Source: Lepisosteus oculatus
Lineage: Eukaryota > Chordata > Actinopteri > Semionotiformes > Lepisosteidae
DNA length: 64,000 nt
Assembly (NCBI RefSeq): GCF_040954835.1
Contig: NW_027167714.1
Location: 121,903 to 185,902 of the forward strand
Direction: 5' to 3'
The stretch's first letter is position 1. Every line of letters begins with the position of its first letter. Both the position numbers and the translations under genes were made by a program. The notes beneath the pieces were generated by a model. The model was not told where the DNA came from, made no database searches, and saw only the letters and a program-made list of their open reading frames with translations. Shown here one piece after another: positions 9,791 to 20,681 of this stretch.

Positions 9791-9904
9791 CTTCCAAAGC
9801 ATCATAAAATTGTCCCTTCCTCCAGACTCTACTTCTCTCTTGTAGTAGTACAGCAGACCTTTCCAGGTGAGCAGATCACAGAGTCCGAAATGAGCTTCCT
9901 CCAT
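9791..9904 (-). pseudogene. Orphan copy of exon A of the small spliced gene
   Basis: Minus-strand open exon of 38 codons from ATG at 9904 (MEEAHFGLCDLLTW...) ending TGGAAG followed by the splice donor GTAATG. The same exon is upstream of the spliced gene at 18460 and 61526. Here the donor is intact but no later exon follows within reach; the next DNA is tRNA spacer. It is a duplicated, orphaned exon. Confidence 0.6.
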
Positions 9905-10635
9905 CAAGCAAAGTACCTGAACATGACTCTGTCATCATGAAAGCGCCCCTGTAATAAAGAAATTAAATCCGAAATCAAGAGGGCAGTTGCCTACTGAAGT
10001 TCAAGAAGTCATAAATTTTAACCTAGCAACACATTAAAGGCTGCATCTATACAAGTACGATTCTAGAAATGCTCACCAGATTACGTTTTAAGAAAGAACT
10101 GCGCCTCAGGTTCCGCCGAGATCTTAACTCGGATGGCAGGATTCAGAGTCTGGAGTGTGGAATGATGGCGCACGGAGGGTCCACATACTGTGGATCCCTC
10201 AGTGATCTTCCGCGTGTTCAAACTGCCAGCGTGTGACTCCCCTGTCCCCCTGACCTCATTGCTCTGCTCTCGCCTCTCTGCAGCTGAGCCCGACTCATGG
10301 TAAAGTGGAAAAAAATATGCCCTCAACGTGAGATTTACTCTGGAGTGAGGATAGTTGTTACCTTCTTATCGTTGAAACGGATGTATGTGATGTGGCGACT
10401 AGTTTCTTCTCCATTAGCAGGCTTAAGGTTAAAGAAAAAAACATTGCTGACTTCTTTTTTTTTTGCCAGCCGCGAGCGCTGATTAGCGAGGTTTGTATTT
10501 CATGTTTTGCAAGTTGCATCCATTTTAAGAAAAACAAGTCATTCAAGACAGGAAATGAATACTTGCATTTAATTAAGTCTAGACGTAGGCGGTTGTCTGT
10601 AAGGACCAGTTCTGTTCGAGAAGACAGAACAAAGA

Positions 10636-10709
10636 ATGCACCACTGGGATTCGGACCCAGGATCTCCTGTTTAAGAGACAAGCGCTTTAACCAACTAAGC
10701 CACGGCACC
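10636..10709 (-). tRNA. Thr-type tRNA body with Lys anticodon (CTT)
   Basis: 74-nt cloverleaf on minus. The D arm (GGCTTAGTTGGTTAAAGC), variable region (AGATC) and T arm (CTGGG/CCCAG) are those of tRNA-Thr. The anticodon loop is CTCTTAA on stem CTTGT/ACAGG, giving CTT (Lys, AAG codons), where Thr has CTAGTAA. Pair 1-72 is G-A. The T loop is TCCGAAT. It is either an anticodon-shifted gene or a pseudogene; its stems are otherwise sound. Confidence 0.65.
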
Positions 10710-11088
10710 CCGGGAGTATTGTCCTTTTGCAGCCACTTGGACACGCCACTCAGACACATCTGCATTCGGTGTGTGCTCCGCCTGCTCGCTGAGCAAGTTG
10801 CCACCTTTACATACAATAGCAACATCGACACCAAGAGAAAGGATGACAAATGGCTTTTATCTGGAACTTTTCATGTCCAAGGAGCTCAATGTGCTTTCTG
10901 TGTACAACAGGGCCACTGAACTCCACACTGGCCACTGAACCACAGCAGTGGCTTGCTGGCTTGACATCTCCCAAGGAAAATGTTGAAATCGCATGTGGAA
11001 CAGGAAAAGGACCCTCGAGTACGAGGGAAAAAAAAGAAAAAGATCATCTGGAGCGCGCCAACCCATTTCTGGACAGCCCAGTTCTGTT

Positions 11089-11170
11089 CACGAGGTGGCT
11101 GAGTGGTTAAGGCGATGGCTTGTTAATCCATTGTGCTCTGCATGTATGAGTTCAAATCCCACTCTTGTCG
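11089..11170 (+). pseudogene. tRNA-Ser(GCT)-derived relic with GTT anticodon
   Basis: 82-nt class II body matching Ser(GCT), with variable arm TGTGCTCTGCAT. The loop is TTGTTAA, anticodon GTT (Asn), with a closing-pair mismatch. Pair 1-72 is C-C and the T stem ATGAG/CCCAC has two mismatches. The sister copy at 41061 keeps GCT and good stems, so this one is the decayed copy. Confidence 0.7.
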
Positions 11171-11284
11171 GTTTCCATGTCTGACATGTGTGCCCGTTCG
11201 ACGTTGGCCCTCCTTTTGTTTGCTCCAGTACTAGAGCCTTACATTTTCTAGCGGTGGCTGAACATGGTATAGTAGGCTAACGTC

Positions 11285-11413
11285 GGTATCGAGCAGTGGC
11301 AGTAACAGTATTTACGTGCCACTGCTGCCAAGTGGCTCTGGGTTGAGACCGCGTTTTCACTTACTTGCAGCACAAACGGAGAAAGCGATTTTTGACAGTC
11401 TCTCGAGAGACTG
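11285..11413 (+). ncRNA. Diverged U4-like snRNA gene
   Basis: About 129 nt. The 5' part keeps GCAGTGGCAGTA of U4 but the U4 5' stem-loop is gone. In its place AGCAGTGGCA and TGCCACTGCT form a perfect 10-bp inverted repeat around a 15-nt loop. The 3' half keeps U4 features: ACTTGCA, an Sm-like site GATTTTTG, and the terminal hairpin CAGTCTC-TCGA-GAGACTG. A 3'-box-like GTTTAGGGATAGA follows. It could be an old pseudogene or a variant RNA; a sister copy is at 41257. Confidence 0.6.
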
Positions 11414-11421
11414 CGCTAGGT

Positions 11422-11434
11422 GTTTAGGGATAGA
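11422..11434 (+). promoter_or_regulatory. 3'-box-like element
   Basis: GTTTAGGGATAGA sits 8 bp after the U4-like hairpin, the same spacing as in true U4 genes. It differs from their GTTTAAAGACAGA at three positions. Confidence 0.5.
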
Positions 11435-12530
11435 CTTTGTCAGTTCCCCCTGGGATGATGGCCTCTCAAATAGTTTGTGATTCCTCTAGACGTTTATACA
11501 GTAGAAGCCTGCTTCGTGGCTTAAATCCAAGCTAAGGAAACGAGTTAGAGGTCTGATGCAGAACTGCGAATTCAATGAAGGGGAACACTACAGTACATTG
11601 CACTGTATGTGTGAGGAAAGCTGCCCCCTTCTGTTCCTTGTCGACCGAACAGAGGACTGTAAAGGATACCGCCAAGAAACTTTAGGATGCTGGTTGGAAT
11701 CCAGCTCCAAAGAAGCCCCTTTGGGTGTTATGTAATCAAAAAGTAAGAACAGAGAATCTCCCTTTGATCAAAAGCGCAACAGAACTGTTTTCCGTGGAGC
11801 AGGTTTCAGACCCGTAGACCTGTTTTATTTGTAGGGCAGGGCGCATTCCCAAACGCGAATCTCCTGTTTTAGAAATGCTTTGGGCGGCGTGAAGTGAAAA
11901 TAAGAAGTGGGCTCCAGATGCACATGGAAGCAATCAAGTGTTTCATCCGAGCTGTTTCAAAGACTGCTCAACAGCTTTCCTTTTACAGAGGCCCAACGAT
12001 TAATGATGGGGGTGCACCCTTCAATGTGCCTTACGACTCTAGGGAGTGATTGAGACAATTCGTAGCGTGTGTTCATTTCCCTCTATTCCCCATGTTGCAG
12101 TGGTAAGATGACGTAAATTCCTGCTTCGACACGTAACGGCGTTATAATCAAGTACAGGAGCTGAGGGCTTTTGTTTTGTTTCGTTTTCTATGGCGTTCGT
12201 AAGCGCGCAAAACAAAGACAATTCCTGCGTCTAACACGAATGTAAATGCTTTTGAAAGTGCAGTGTGGTGCAGCTTGTAAAATCCTTGTCCACATTTGTG
12301 GTTTGTTGATGTTTTTTCTGTCTGCCAAAGTTGCATTTTGACATCCGGACGGGGAGACTTTATCATTTGAACGTGAAGCCAGCCTTAAACCCTCTGAGGC
12401 GTGTCTGTCTGCCGGCATGTATCTTGTGAAAGGTTTTTTTTTTAACAGAGAGCGACTTTAAAAAGGTTTCCGCAGCCACCTCGCACTCCGTGTTAGATTA
12501 TAGGAGGAATGCGGCGGCGGCGAGCTCGCT
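11435..12530. other. Spacer, no gene seen
   Basis: No gene recognised. Most of it recurs at 41386-42348 as part of the direct duplication of the 10.7-12.7 kb block. A stretch near 11985-12110 resembles the 5' flank found before other Ser tRNA genes. Confidence 0.5.
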
Positions 12531-12612
12531 GTAGTCGTGGCCGAGTAGTTAAGGCGATGGATTTGAAATCCATTGGGGACTCCCCGCTCAGGTTCGAATC
12601 CTGCCGACTACG
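12531..12612 (+). tRNA. tRNA-Ser (TGA)
   Basis: 82 nt. Acceptor GTAGTCG/CGACTAC, loop TTTGAAA with anticodon TGA on a perfect ATGGA/TCCAT stem, variable arm present, T loop TTCGAAT with the outer T-stem pair mismatched (T-C). The D loop has GAGTAGTTAAGG in place of GAGTGGTTAAGG. Likely functional. Confidence 0.88.
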
Positions 12613-14012
12613 GCGTCTGCCGCACGTCACCTTGTGCCTGTGCGGCAAAGGCGAAGTGCCGCTTCTCCTTTCCTGGTACTATAAAAATGCTACATCGCTT
12701 GGTCCTGCTTCCATGGAAAGCAGTTCTTCAGGTAATTCTACTCTCTTACCAAAGCTGTTAGGTTTCTTTCCGTGGTGAGATGGGTTGTCATGCAACGCTG
12801 CCACATAGTGCCGACAGACAAGTGTGTTGCGGGAGAAGAGAAAAGTGTTTGAAGATTTAAGAGTGTCTTAGGTGGAGCCAAAATCAAGTGTCACAAATGC
12901 AAGTGGGAAGATTTCCAATGTTTAATATGGTCAAAATAAGCGGAACTTACCAGCTGGTCCGGCACAGTCTGCCATGCTTTTGTCATATACTGTAAAGTGG
13001 TGTGGAACTGGGTGTCGAACTGGAGCCTCACCATTTGCATATGTGAGGCTCCAGTTATACATCGAGTGTCACATTAAATGACAAAAATGAAGAGAGTTAA
13101 AGCACCTGGAGAGGTTTTCTTACAACTTTTGAGCTGACACAGTTTTGGAAAATGTTTCCTTCACGGTGCACTGAACAACATAGGCAGCCAAGAGTCTCCA
13201 AAACAAAACAGAATGGACAGATAGGAGAAAATTCCCACTCGTCCTGAAGTTCCCAAAATCCAGCACTGAGCGTAAACAAAGTGTCTAAGTAGCGTGGGAA
13301 TGCTAACCCTAACCCTAGCTGGAGTTTGAGCAATCCGGAACTGAGCGTAAGAAGATGAGTCAAAGTAACGTCTAATCGGATTAGTTTCCTTAGAGCTGGT
13401 TCAGAGTTTGCTCAAGAGTTTACCTTTCACAGATGCGCAAAGAAGAATGTTGGGGGTGCACGCTTCAAGGCGCCTTACAGCTGTAGGGAGTGATTCGAGA
13501 CGATTCGTGGCGTGTGCTCGTTCCCATATACCGTACGACCCGGGGTGCAGTGCTAGGATGACGTACAATACCGCTTGGGCACGTAACGGGGTTATATGCA
13601 AGTGCAGGACGTGAGGGTTTTCGTTTGTTCGTTTTGTTTTGCTCTGCTTTGCTTTGTTTTGCTTTCCATCGCGTTGGTAAGAGCGTAAATAAAAAGGCGA
13701 TTCCTGTGTCTACCACTAATGTAAGAGCTATTTCAAGTGCGACGTGGTGCGGCTTTTCAAATGCTTGTGGGCATTTCTCTGTTGTTGATTCTTTTTTTGT
13801 GTGTAACAAAGTGGCATTTTCATGTCCGGACGGGGAGACTTTATCATTCCGACATGAAGCCACCCTTAAGTCCTCTGAGGCGTGTCTGTCTGCAAGGCTT
13901 GTATTTTGGAAATGTTTTTTTGAAACGGAGAACGACTTTGAAATAGGCTTCCGCCGGCGCCTCGCGATCCAGGTAAGATTGTAGCAAGAACGCAGCGGCA
14001 GTGGGGCTTGCT
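12613..14012. other. Spacer with duplicated block
   Basis: No gene seen. 12740-13370 recurs at 35975-36600 and 13400-13960 recurs at 34470-34960 and 36640-37110, marking the ~2.3-kb tRNA unit. Two CCCTAA units at 13302-13316 are too few to be telomeric. Confidence 0.5.
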
Positions 14013-14094
14013 GTAGTCGTGGCTGAGTGGTTAAGGCAATGGACTAGAAATCCATTGGGGTCTCCCCGCACAGGTTCCAATCCTGCCGACTACG
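14013..14094 (+). tRNA. tRNA-Ser (AGA)
   Basis: 82 nt, loop CTAGAAA (AGA, read IGA) on stem ATGGA/TCCAT, acceptor GTAGTCG/CGACTAC. The T loop reads TTCCAAT instead of TTCGAAT, damaging the B box, and the D arm has GGCTGAG. Structure is good but transcription may be weak. Confidence 0.82.
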
Positions 14095-14307
14095 TTGTCC
14101 ACTTTCAGTCGGTGTGTTTCGGCTCAAGCAAAGAAGCGCGCCTCTTTGCTGTTCCTGGTGGTTTTAAAACGCCCAATCGCTTGTACCCGCTGCCTTAGAA
14201 ATAAGTTCTTCAGCGTCCGCAAATGGCATTTTGCAGCTGGAAGCAGATGTCGACGCGTTTTGCACAGAGCACCAAAAAAGCGTCTTTTTTGAAGGCCCAG
14301 GCACTGA

Positions 14308-14378
14308 GCATTGGTGGTTCAGTGGTAGAATTCTCGCCTGCCACGCGGGAGGCTCGGGTTCGATTCCCGGCCAATGCA
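14308..14378 (+). tRNA. tRNA-Gly (GCC)
   Basis: 71 nt, a textbook vertebrate Gly(GCC): acceptor GCATTGG/CCAATGC, loop CTGCCAC on CTCGC/GCGGG, T arm TCGGG TTCGATT CCCGG. It decodes GGC/GGU. First RNA gene of the Gly-SINE-Ile block. Functional by appearance. Confidence 0.95.
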
Positions 14379-14429
14379 GTGGCTTTTGCAGCGAGCGGCT
14401 CCATCACTTGCATCCCCTTGCAACTCGCA

Positions 14430-14745
14430 ACTGAAAACCCACTGAAGCTAAGCAGGTGTGAGCCAGGTCAGTACCTGGATGAGCTACAGGGAAAAACAAA
14501 GCTTCCAGCTGGAAGCGGTGTTAATGGTGCCGGCGGGGGGGCGCTCACCCTGAGGTCTGTGCGGGTCCCAATGCCCCAGTATAGTGACGGAGATGCTGTG
14601 TTGTAAAAGGGCGCTGTCTTTTGGATGAGATGTAAAACCGAGGTCACAGCGCTCTGTGGTCATTCAAAATGACCACCAAAACCTTTGACAAAAGCTCTTG
14701 GTAATTGATGGTCTTCAATAATGCTTCTCCTTTAGGTACATTTTA
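14430..14745 (+). mobile_element. 5S-derived SINE (SINE3-like)
   Basis: Same element and position as at 7998. The 5S-like head CTGAAGCTAAGCAGG is better kept here, with GCCAGGTCAGTACCTGGATG after it. The body and the CTCTGTGGTCATTCAAAATG region follow. No target-site duplication can be assigned because the flanks were copied with it. Confidence 0.82.
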
Positions 14746-14928
14746 AATCAGCTGAAAAATGCTGTGAAATGGGGGGGCACTTCAGGCCAGTGTAGGATTT
14801 GGGTTACAAGAACCATGAAACTGCACGAGAAAGCCCGTACACTGATTACACGGCTTTCTATTCAAAGGAGGACAAAAGAAATTCCCTGAGTTTGATTTTT
14901 TGCAGCACAGAGAGGAGCACTGTCGTGA

Positions 14929-15002
14929 GGCTGGTTAGCTCAGTTGGTTAGAGCGTGGTGCTAATAACGCCAAGGTCGCGGGTTTGAGCCCTGTACGGGC
15001 CA
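14929..15002 (+). tRNA. tRNA-Ile (AAT)
   Basis: 74 nt, loop CTAATAA with anticodon AAT, stem TGGTG/CGCCA. The acceptor GGCTGGT/ACGGGCC is close to the vertebrate gene. The T loop is TTTGAGC (one B-box change). Probably functional. Confidence 0.85.
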
Positions 15003-17353
15003 GGTCTAGGTCCAGGTCCCTGTTTGTGAAACAGGCAAATGACTGTCTCAGGGGCCCATTCCTCATTCTCAAGACACATGTATGCAGTATGTACACCGTG
15101 CATTGAGCAATAGGGACTGAATACACCACAGGTAAGGTTAGAAGTCATTCTGAGGTGCCACATGTGAGGGATACAGCTAGGCATCCGAAATGTAGGGTTT
15201 GAGACCCTTCAGGAGTACTGCATCCTTTGAGACAGACCCGTGCATGTTAAACAAATGATCATTTCTTTCGGCATTAGGGACTAAATATACTAAACATATG
15301 ATGCTAAAATGTTATTTTCACATATATTAATGTAATAAATGATTGCTTATGCTTTAGAAACAAATCTAATTAAAATAAAAGCTTAAGTTTTGTATTTATC
15401 TTGTACCATAGAACATGATTTTCTTTGTATTTCAAGCCCACAAAGTGTCCAAATGACGCACTACATGATATAAGGAAGATTATCACATGCATATCGGTAT
15501 TATCTTTCTTATGAAAATGCATTCCTTTCATTACCTTTTACTTTTTAAAATGAACTCAAATTGAGTATAATGTAATAATTTAAGTAGAATAGATTCTAAT
15601 AATATAATGATCCAGTGTTTTGCACTACTTCACTGCTTCACTGCTCTATGCCATCTGGAAATAAATCCTCAGACTGCTTACTGCCCTGGGCATGTACCAA
15701 TAAATTACAGGAGCACATCTATATATCACTGCGTTGAAGCAGGAGACACAATCACTGCAAACACATCCTAGATACAGTGTTCCAGCACCTTTGACCTCAT
15801 CCAGAACGTATCATTTCTTGAAAGGGATTGCTGTCCGAATGCACATCTGAATCCCAAACAGAATCTCTAGTAAAATACGATCATTTGTGAAACAGGCAAA
15901 TGACTGTCTCAGGGGCCTATTCCTCATTGTCAGACACATGTATGGAATGCTTTCACCGTGCATTGAGCAATAGGGATTAAAAACACCGCAGGTAAGGTTA
16001 GATGTCATGTTCTATGATCATTTCTTTCAGCATTAGGGACTAAATATACTAAACGTATGATGCTAAAATGTTATTTTTACATATATTAATGTAATAAATG
16101 ATTGCTTATGCTTTATAAACAAATCTAATTAAAATAAAAGCTTAAGTTTTGTATTTATCTTGTACCATAGGACATGATTTGCTTTGTATTTCAAGCCCAC
16201 AAAGTGTCCAAATGTTCTATGATCATTTCTTTCAGCATTAGGGACTAAATATACCAAACGTATGATGCTAAAATCCTGAAAAAAGGATGTGCTCCATCTC
16301 GTCAGTAGATTGGATTCCAAAACTGATTTGGGTCAATATACATTACCTTTGAAATTAAAGTACAGTCTACTGTAGGGAACCATCAACTTAGAAAGCATTG
16401 GCCTTCCCTGGGGGTCAGGTAGGTGCAAAAGATAAACCTTTATCCTATCTTTATCTTAAGATAAGTGGCCAAGCAGTATTTTTCCAAGTTTCACCAAGCA
16501 CATCATGTTGCCATAGTAGACAAAGTTCTATAAAATGTTAAATAACTTTTAAAAAAAGCATCTTGGTCTTACAGTACTGTACAAGGTGAATTAAACTGTC
16601 CCTGGTAATAAAAAGTAATTAGAAGCATCTCAGAAACTTTATCTCTAGAAACATTAGCTGTTTTATATCATGTAATTTAGTGTGATGTTGTCAGAATTCA
16701 AGGACATTAGCACACACAGAAATTGGTTCAGTTAAATCTAAAAAACACAGCTAAACATGGGTTTAAATGTAACAGAAGTCTTACCTCTTGTCAAAAGATT
16801 TAATTCAAGAAGCGATGTAATAAATGATTGCTTATGCTTTATAAACAAATCTAATTAAAATAAAAGCTTAAGTTTTGTATTTATCTTGTACCATAGAACA
16901 TGATTTTCTTTGTATTTGAAGCCCACAAAGTGTCCAAATGATGCACTACATGATATAAGGAAGATTATCACATGCATATCGGTATTATCTTTCTTATGAA
17001 AATGCATTCCTTTCATTACCTTTTACTTTTTAAAATGAACTCAAATTGTGTATAATGTAATAATTTAAGTAGAATAGATTCAGGTAGGAAATATAGAGTC
17101 ATGATGTTTATGGCTGACATCATTTCACATGGGTGAATTTTAAGCTAAGAAATAAAAACATTTACAATGAAGATACCATTGCTTAATTTTAAATGCCTTT
17201 AAAAAATAAATACCTCCTGAGAATAATTTGCCACTCCCAGATCCTTGGTAAGGTACTGTTTGAATCCAATCAGGAGAGGAGCATCCAGGGAGTGCTTTCT
17301 ATAGAGTCCAGCTTGGGCCACTCTCTTCCGGCCTGCTGATACTTTTTAACTAC
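15003..17353. other. AT-rich spacer with internal repeats
   Basis: No gene called. A ~150-bp AT-rich segment (TGATGCTAAAATG... to AAGCCCACAAAGTGTCC) is repeated at about 15290-15460, 16060-16215 and 16815-16940. 17215-17330 is the reverse complement of the coding-like stretch at 62648-62764. The whole region mirrors 62640-64000 in inverted orientation. Confidence 0.55.
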
Positions 17354-18460
17354 TCAGGGCCTGTAAGGATATAAAACACCGGTTTAAACATTTTAGACCT
17401 ATAAGACAAATTAGAATTTTAGTAAAAAATAGATACATCTGAAAAATAAAAAGTCTTACTGCTGATAGAGTTCTTCAGAGCTCACATCTTCCCCTTCCTT
17501 ATCCGCTTCTGTTTCAGTTTCTAGAGCAGCCTCTGGCATCTCTTCCTCCTGGACTGCGGCCTCTTGCTCAGGGCCGCTGGAATGCAGGTAGATTCTTTTC
17601 AACATGCTTTTACATAATATGTTGTAACAATGATTTCAAAAAGAAACTACAGAAGCCTTACAGATTAAAAATATCTCACCTTGCCAATGTGTCTTCAGGC
17701 TTCCCATGTACAAAAAGGCCCAAGGACTCTAGCAGTCTTACAACCACTATCCTGTTTGCCTCACCAGACACGATCTCTATTCTGTGGTAATCCACGATGA
17801 CCCCGTTCTTCAGGTGATTCATCATGTCCTCCCTCGCCTGTTGAGAGGCCATCCTGATGTTTTCTGCCGTGGCGTGCTTCATACACGCCCTCTTCAAGTG
17901 AGCAGGAAGCTGATCAAGAGTATTCAGGCACATCTTGCACACCAGGGGAATCCTCGCGGGTTTCCTTTGAAAATAAATAATACCATCTGTGTATAGAAAC
18001 AAGCTAAGACTGATTTCTTAAATTATCCTTAATTTTCTCTCTCATAGTTTGAGCATAATGATTTTATTGCATTTATATAAGAATTGCTCATTGCTCCTAA
18101 ATAAATAATGGTTTCATAAAAAAGTGAACACTTGGTCTCAGTCACAGACTTTCCAATAGAAGCCATTGTGGAGTTCAGCAACTGCAGGTCCTAGAAGTGG
18201 GGAAGGAATTTTAAAAGAGAAATTGAATTACAATACAGAAGGAATGGCTGAGGGATCACTGAAATATATATATACAAATTCCAAAGACTGAGTCCATATA
18301 GAAACAACTACCTTTCATTTTCAGTATAAGAAAAAAAAAACATTATCTTCCAAAGCATCATAAAATTGTCCCTTCTTCCAGACTCTACTTCTCTCTTGTA
18401 GTAGTATAGCAGACCTTTCCAGGTGAGCAGATCACAGAGTCCGAAATGAGCTTCCTCCAT
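17354..18460 (-). pseudogene. Small spliced gene, minus copy (splice donors damaged)
   Basis: Five exons on minus can be traced: A 18347-18460, B 18132-18190, C 17680-17964, D 17460-17576, E 17354-17360. Joined in frame they give about 193 codons, the same as the copy at 61526-62624. Exon C holds a C..C..H-L-K-R-x-C pattern suggestive of a small zinc-binding fold, then a basic/helical region; exon D is acidic (many E and D). Two lesions show: the exon A donor reads ATAATG in place of GTAATG, and exon B's donor has lost 4 bp, leaving GTGTTC. I do not recognise the family. This copy is probably inactive. Confidence 0.6.
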
Positions 18461-18908
18461 CAAGCAAAGTACCTGAACATGACTCTGTCTTCATAAAAGC
18501 GCCCCTGTAATAAAGAAATTAAATCCGAAATCAAGAGGGCAGTTGCCTACTGAAATACAAGAAGTCATCAATTTTAACCTAGCAACACATTAAAGGCTGC
18601 ATCTATACAAGTACGATTCTAGAAATGCTCACCAGATTACGTTTTAAGAAGGAACTGCGCCTCAGGTTCCGCCGAGATCTTAACTCGGATGGCAGGATTC
18701 AGAGTCCGGAGTGCGGACTGATGGCGCACGGAGGGTCCATATACTGTGGATCCCTCAGTGATCTTCCGCGTATTCAAACCGCCAGCGTGTGACTCCCCTG
18801 TCCCCGTGACCTCATTGCTCTGCTCTCTCCTCTGTGCAGCTGAGCCCGACTCACGGTAAAATGGAAAAAAAATATGCCCTCGACGTGAGATTTATTCTGG
18901 AGCGAGCC
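18461..18908. other. Upstream region of the spliced gene
   Basis: Holds a conserved segment (about 18600-18890) shared with 10030-10340, 48800-49060 and 61100-61370. It may include the promoter and an untranslated first exon, but no core element can be assigned. Confidence 0.35.
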
Positions 18909-18967
18909 AGTGTTGCGCATAGCTGCCTTCAAAGCAGTTAACCCAGGTTCGATTCCCGGCCAACGCA
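18909..18967 (+). pseudogene. tRNA-Gly fragment with TCA anticodon
   Basis: The 3' two-thirds of a tRNA-Gly(TCC) remain: anticodon arm, T arm TTCGATTCCCGG and CCAACGCA. The acceptor 5' strand and D arm are lost. The loop CTTCAAA gives TCA rather than TCC. The mirror copy is at 61020. Confidence 0.75.
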
Positions 18968-19790
18968 GTTACGAATGTTTTCAAATGCTGTCATGAGCCT
19001 TGGATTGTGACTAGCAAAGCGAAGCCTTTTGAAAGAGCTAAAGCACTGCAAAACGGAATTGAAGGAGAATCTTACAGGGGATTCTGAGCAGAGTCTGCAT
19101 ACATGCAGTCAGATAAAGGTGCTGAAAGCTTGAGCTACTCTCAATGTCATGCTGCCCTTCCCCGGAGTAAATCTGTTACATTGTAAGAATGCTTCTGGCA
19201 GGTTCAAAAAGAGACCCTTGTTAATTGGAGAAATCAATGATTTCGAATGAATTCTGTATGCGTTAAAAGACAGCTATACACAGAAAACATGCAGGACACT
19301 GCTCATGATGTTTCCCGAGCAGAAACACAGTGCGTTTTTCCAAGCCATTTGACAAAGCCCACCCACTGAAAACTGCAGCAGATCGTGTAAAGACGTTTAA
19401 CTTTGTAACTACTGCACGCACAGGAAGCAGAATAAATTCCTCTTTTCAAACTGTCAAAGGTTTGCTTTGCGAACGCTGCAGGACATCGCACAATATCTTT
19501 TGAACGGGGACAAACCATTTCTTATGGGGCGCAGTAAGTACAGACGTTTAAAAAGCTCCACTCATGCCGACGATGCAGCATGAAGAAGCGCAACCTAACT
19601 TTTGACAGACAAAAGCCGGGCGCCGCTACGAGCAATATGAAATCAAACTGACAGCACACGGCGTTTCGCGCTGACTCAAAAGTGATCTCGACAGACGCTG
19701 TTCTCTGCATAACGCTGAAAGAGTTAAAGAGCGTTTCTGTTGACACGTAACAAGCTCGTTTCTTTCTACCATGATGTCACCATGACCAAA

Positions 19791-19803
19791 TCTGTCTTTA
19801 AAC
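19791..19803 (-). promoter_or_regulatory. snRNA 3' box of U4
   Basis: The minus strand reads GTTTAAAGACAGA, 8 bp beyond the U4 3' end, matching the 3'-box consensus. Confidence 0.85.
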
Positions 19804-19811
19804 ACCTTGCT

Positions 19812-19956
19812 CAGTCTCTGACGAGACTGTCAAAAATTGCTTTCGCCGATTGTATTGCAAACCGGCGGAAGCGGGGTATTGGGAAAAGTTTTCAACTAGC
19901 AATAATCGCGCCTCGGCTAAACCTCACAGGCTACGATACTGCCACTGCGCAAAGCT
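19812..19956 (-). ncRNA. U4 snRNA gene, array unit 1
   Basis: 145 nt on minus, same sequence as the U4 at 6242: AGCTTTGCGCAGTGG start, intact 5' stem-loop, Sm site AATTTTTG and 3' hairpin. The 3' box is at the proper distance. tRNA-Gly of the same unit lies downstream in + coordinates on the other strand. Likely functional. Confidence 0.95.
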
Positions 19957-20609
19957 GACGGTTGCCAGGCAACCGCGGGGATCCTATGGAAATCGTTATC
20001 GATCGTCTCATGGCATGTCGTTGCGGTAACGCTTCATATTTGTCGTCTTCTTCTTCTTCTAGCTTGAGGTTTTGAAGAATTTCATGACAGACAAGGGCTC
20101 CGTTGGGAACAAAGGGCGTTGTGAGAAAACCGTTGCTTATTTTCAGCAGCAGAAATACAACCCTTTAAATACAAGATGACAGAACAATGACGAAGGGCGT
20201 GCCGGGAGGAACTCATGCACTACAGAGGAAAGGGGGCGGGCACGTACAGTTCACATTCAAGCCACAAGTACTCTTCTCGGATGTTACACAAACAAATCCT
20301 AACGTCTTGAAAGCATTTCAGCATGTTTGTGTCCCACTTCCCGTGGCTGCAGGACGACTGACACGAACGGACAAACACAATCTGTGGCGTTTAGCGTGAC
20401 ATAGTCTTGCAGGCATCGTGCTGTCTCACTGCAATACTATACCGCTGGAGGAAACAGTCCATCTGGCCATGAAACTCATTTGAACGTCTAGCTACAGCAA
20501 CTAACAATATCATGATTTATTCAGGATGTGTGGAATCGGCACGTCCCGGAGACAGCTTCCGAAATCGTGAGCATTCTCTGGTGGTGTCCTGCAGAACGCC
20601 TGTGGGCGT

Positions 20610-20681
20610 GCGTTGGTGGTATAGTGGTGAGCATAGCTGCCTTCCAAGCAGTTGACCTCTGTTCGATTCCCGGCCAACGCA
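20610..20681 (+). tRNA. tRNA-Gly (TCC), T arm damaged
   Basis: 72 nt, acceptor GCGTTGG/CCAACGC, loop CTTCCAA on GCTGC/GCAGT. The T stem is CTCTG against CCCGG, with two mismatches compared with the intact copy at 22310, so folding is impaired. Confidence 0.8.

Noticed and set aside
11285-11413. U4atac or U11 snRNA
   Set aside because: The 3' half matches U4 itself and no U4atac or U11 landmarks are present.
13302-13316. Interstitial telomere
   Set aside because: Only two CCCTAA units.
18909-18967. Selenocysteine or suppressor tRNA because of the TCA anticodon
   Set aside because: The body is a 5'-truncated tRNA-Gly without the long selenocysteine tRNA arms.
19740-19958. 72-codon frame repeated at every U4 gene (also at 6240, 21440, 23135, 31559 and 60043)
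   Set aside because: It is the antisense of U4 and its flank; its conservation is that of the RNA gene.
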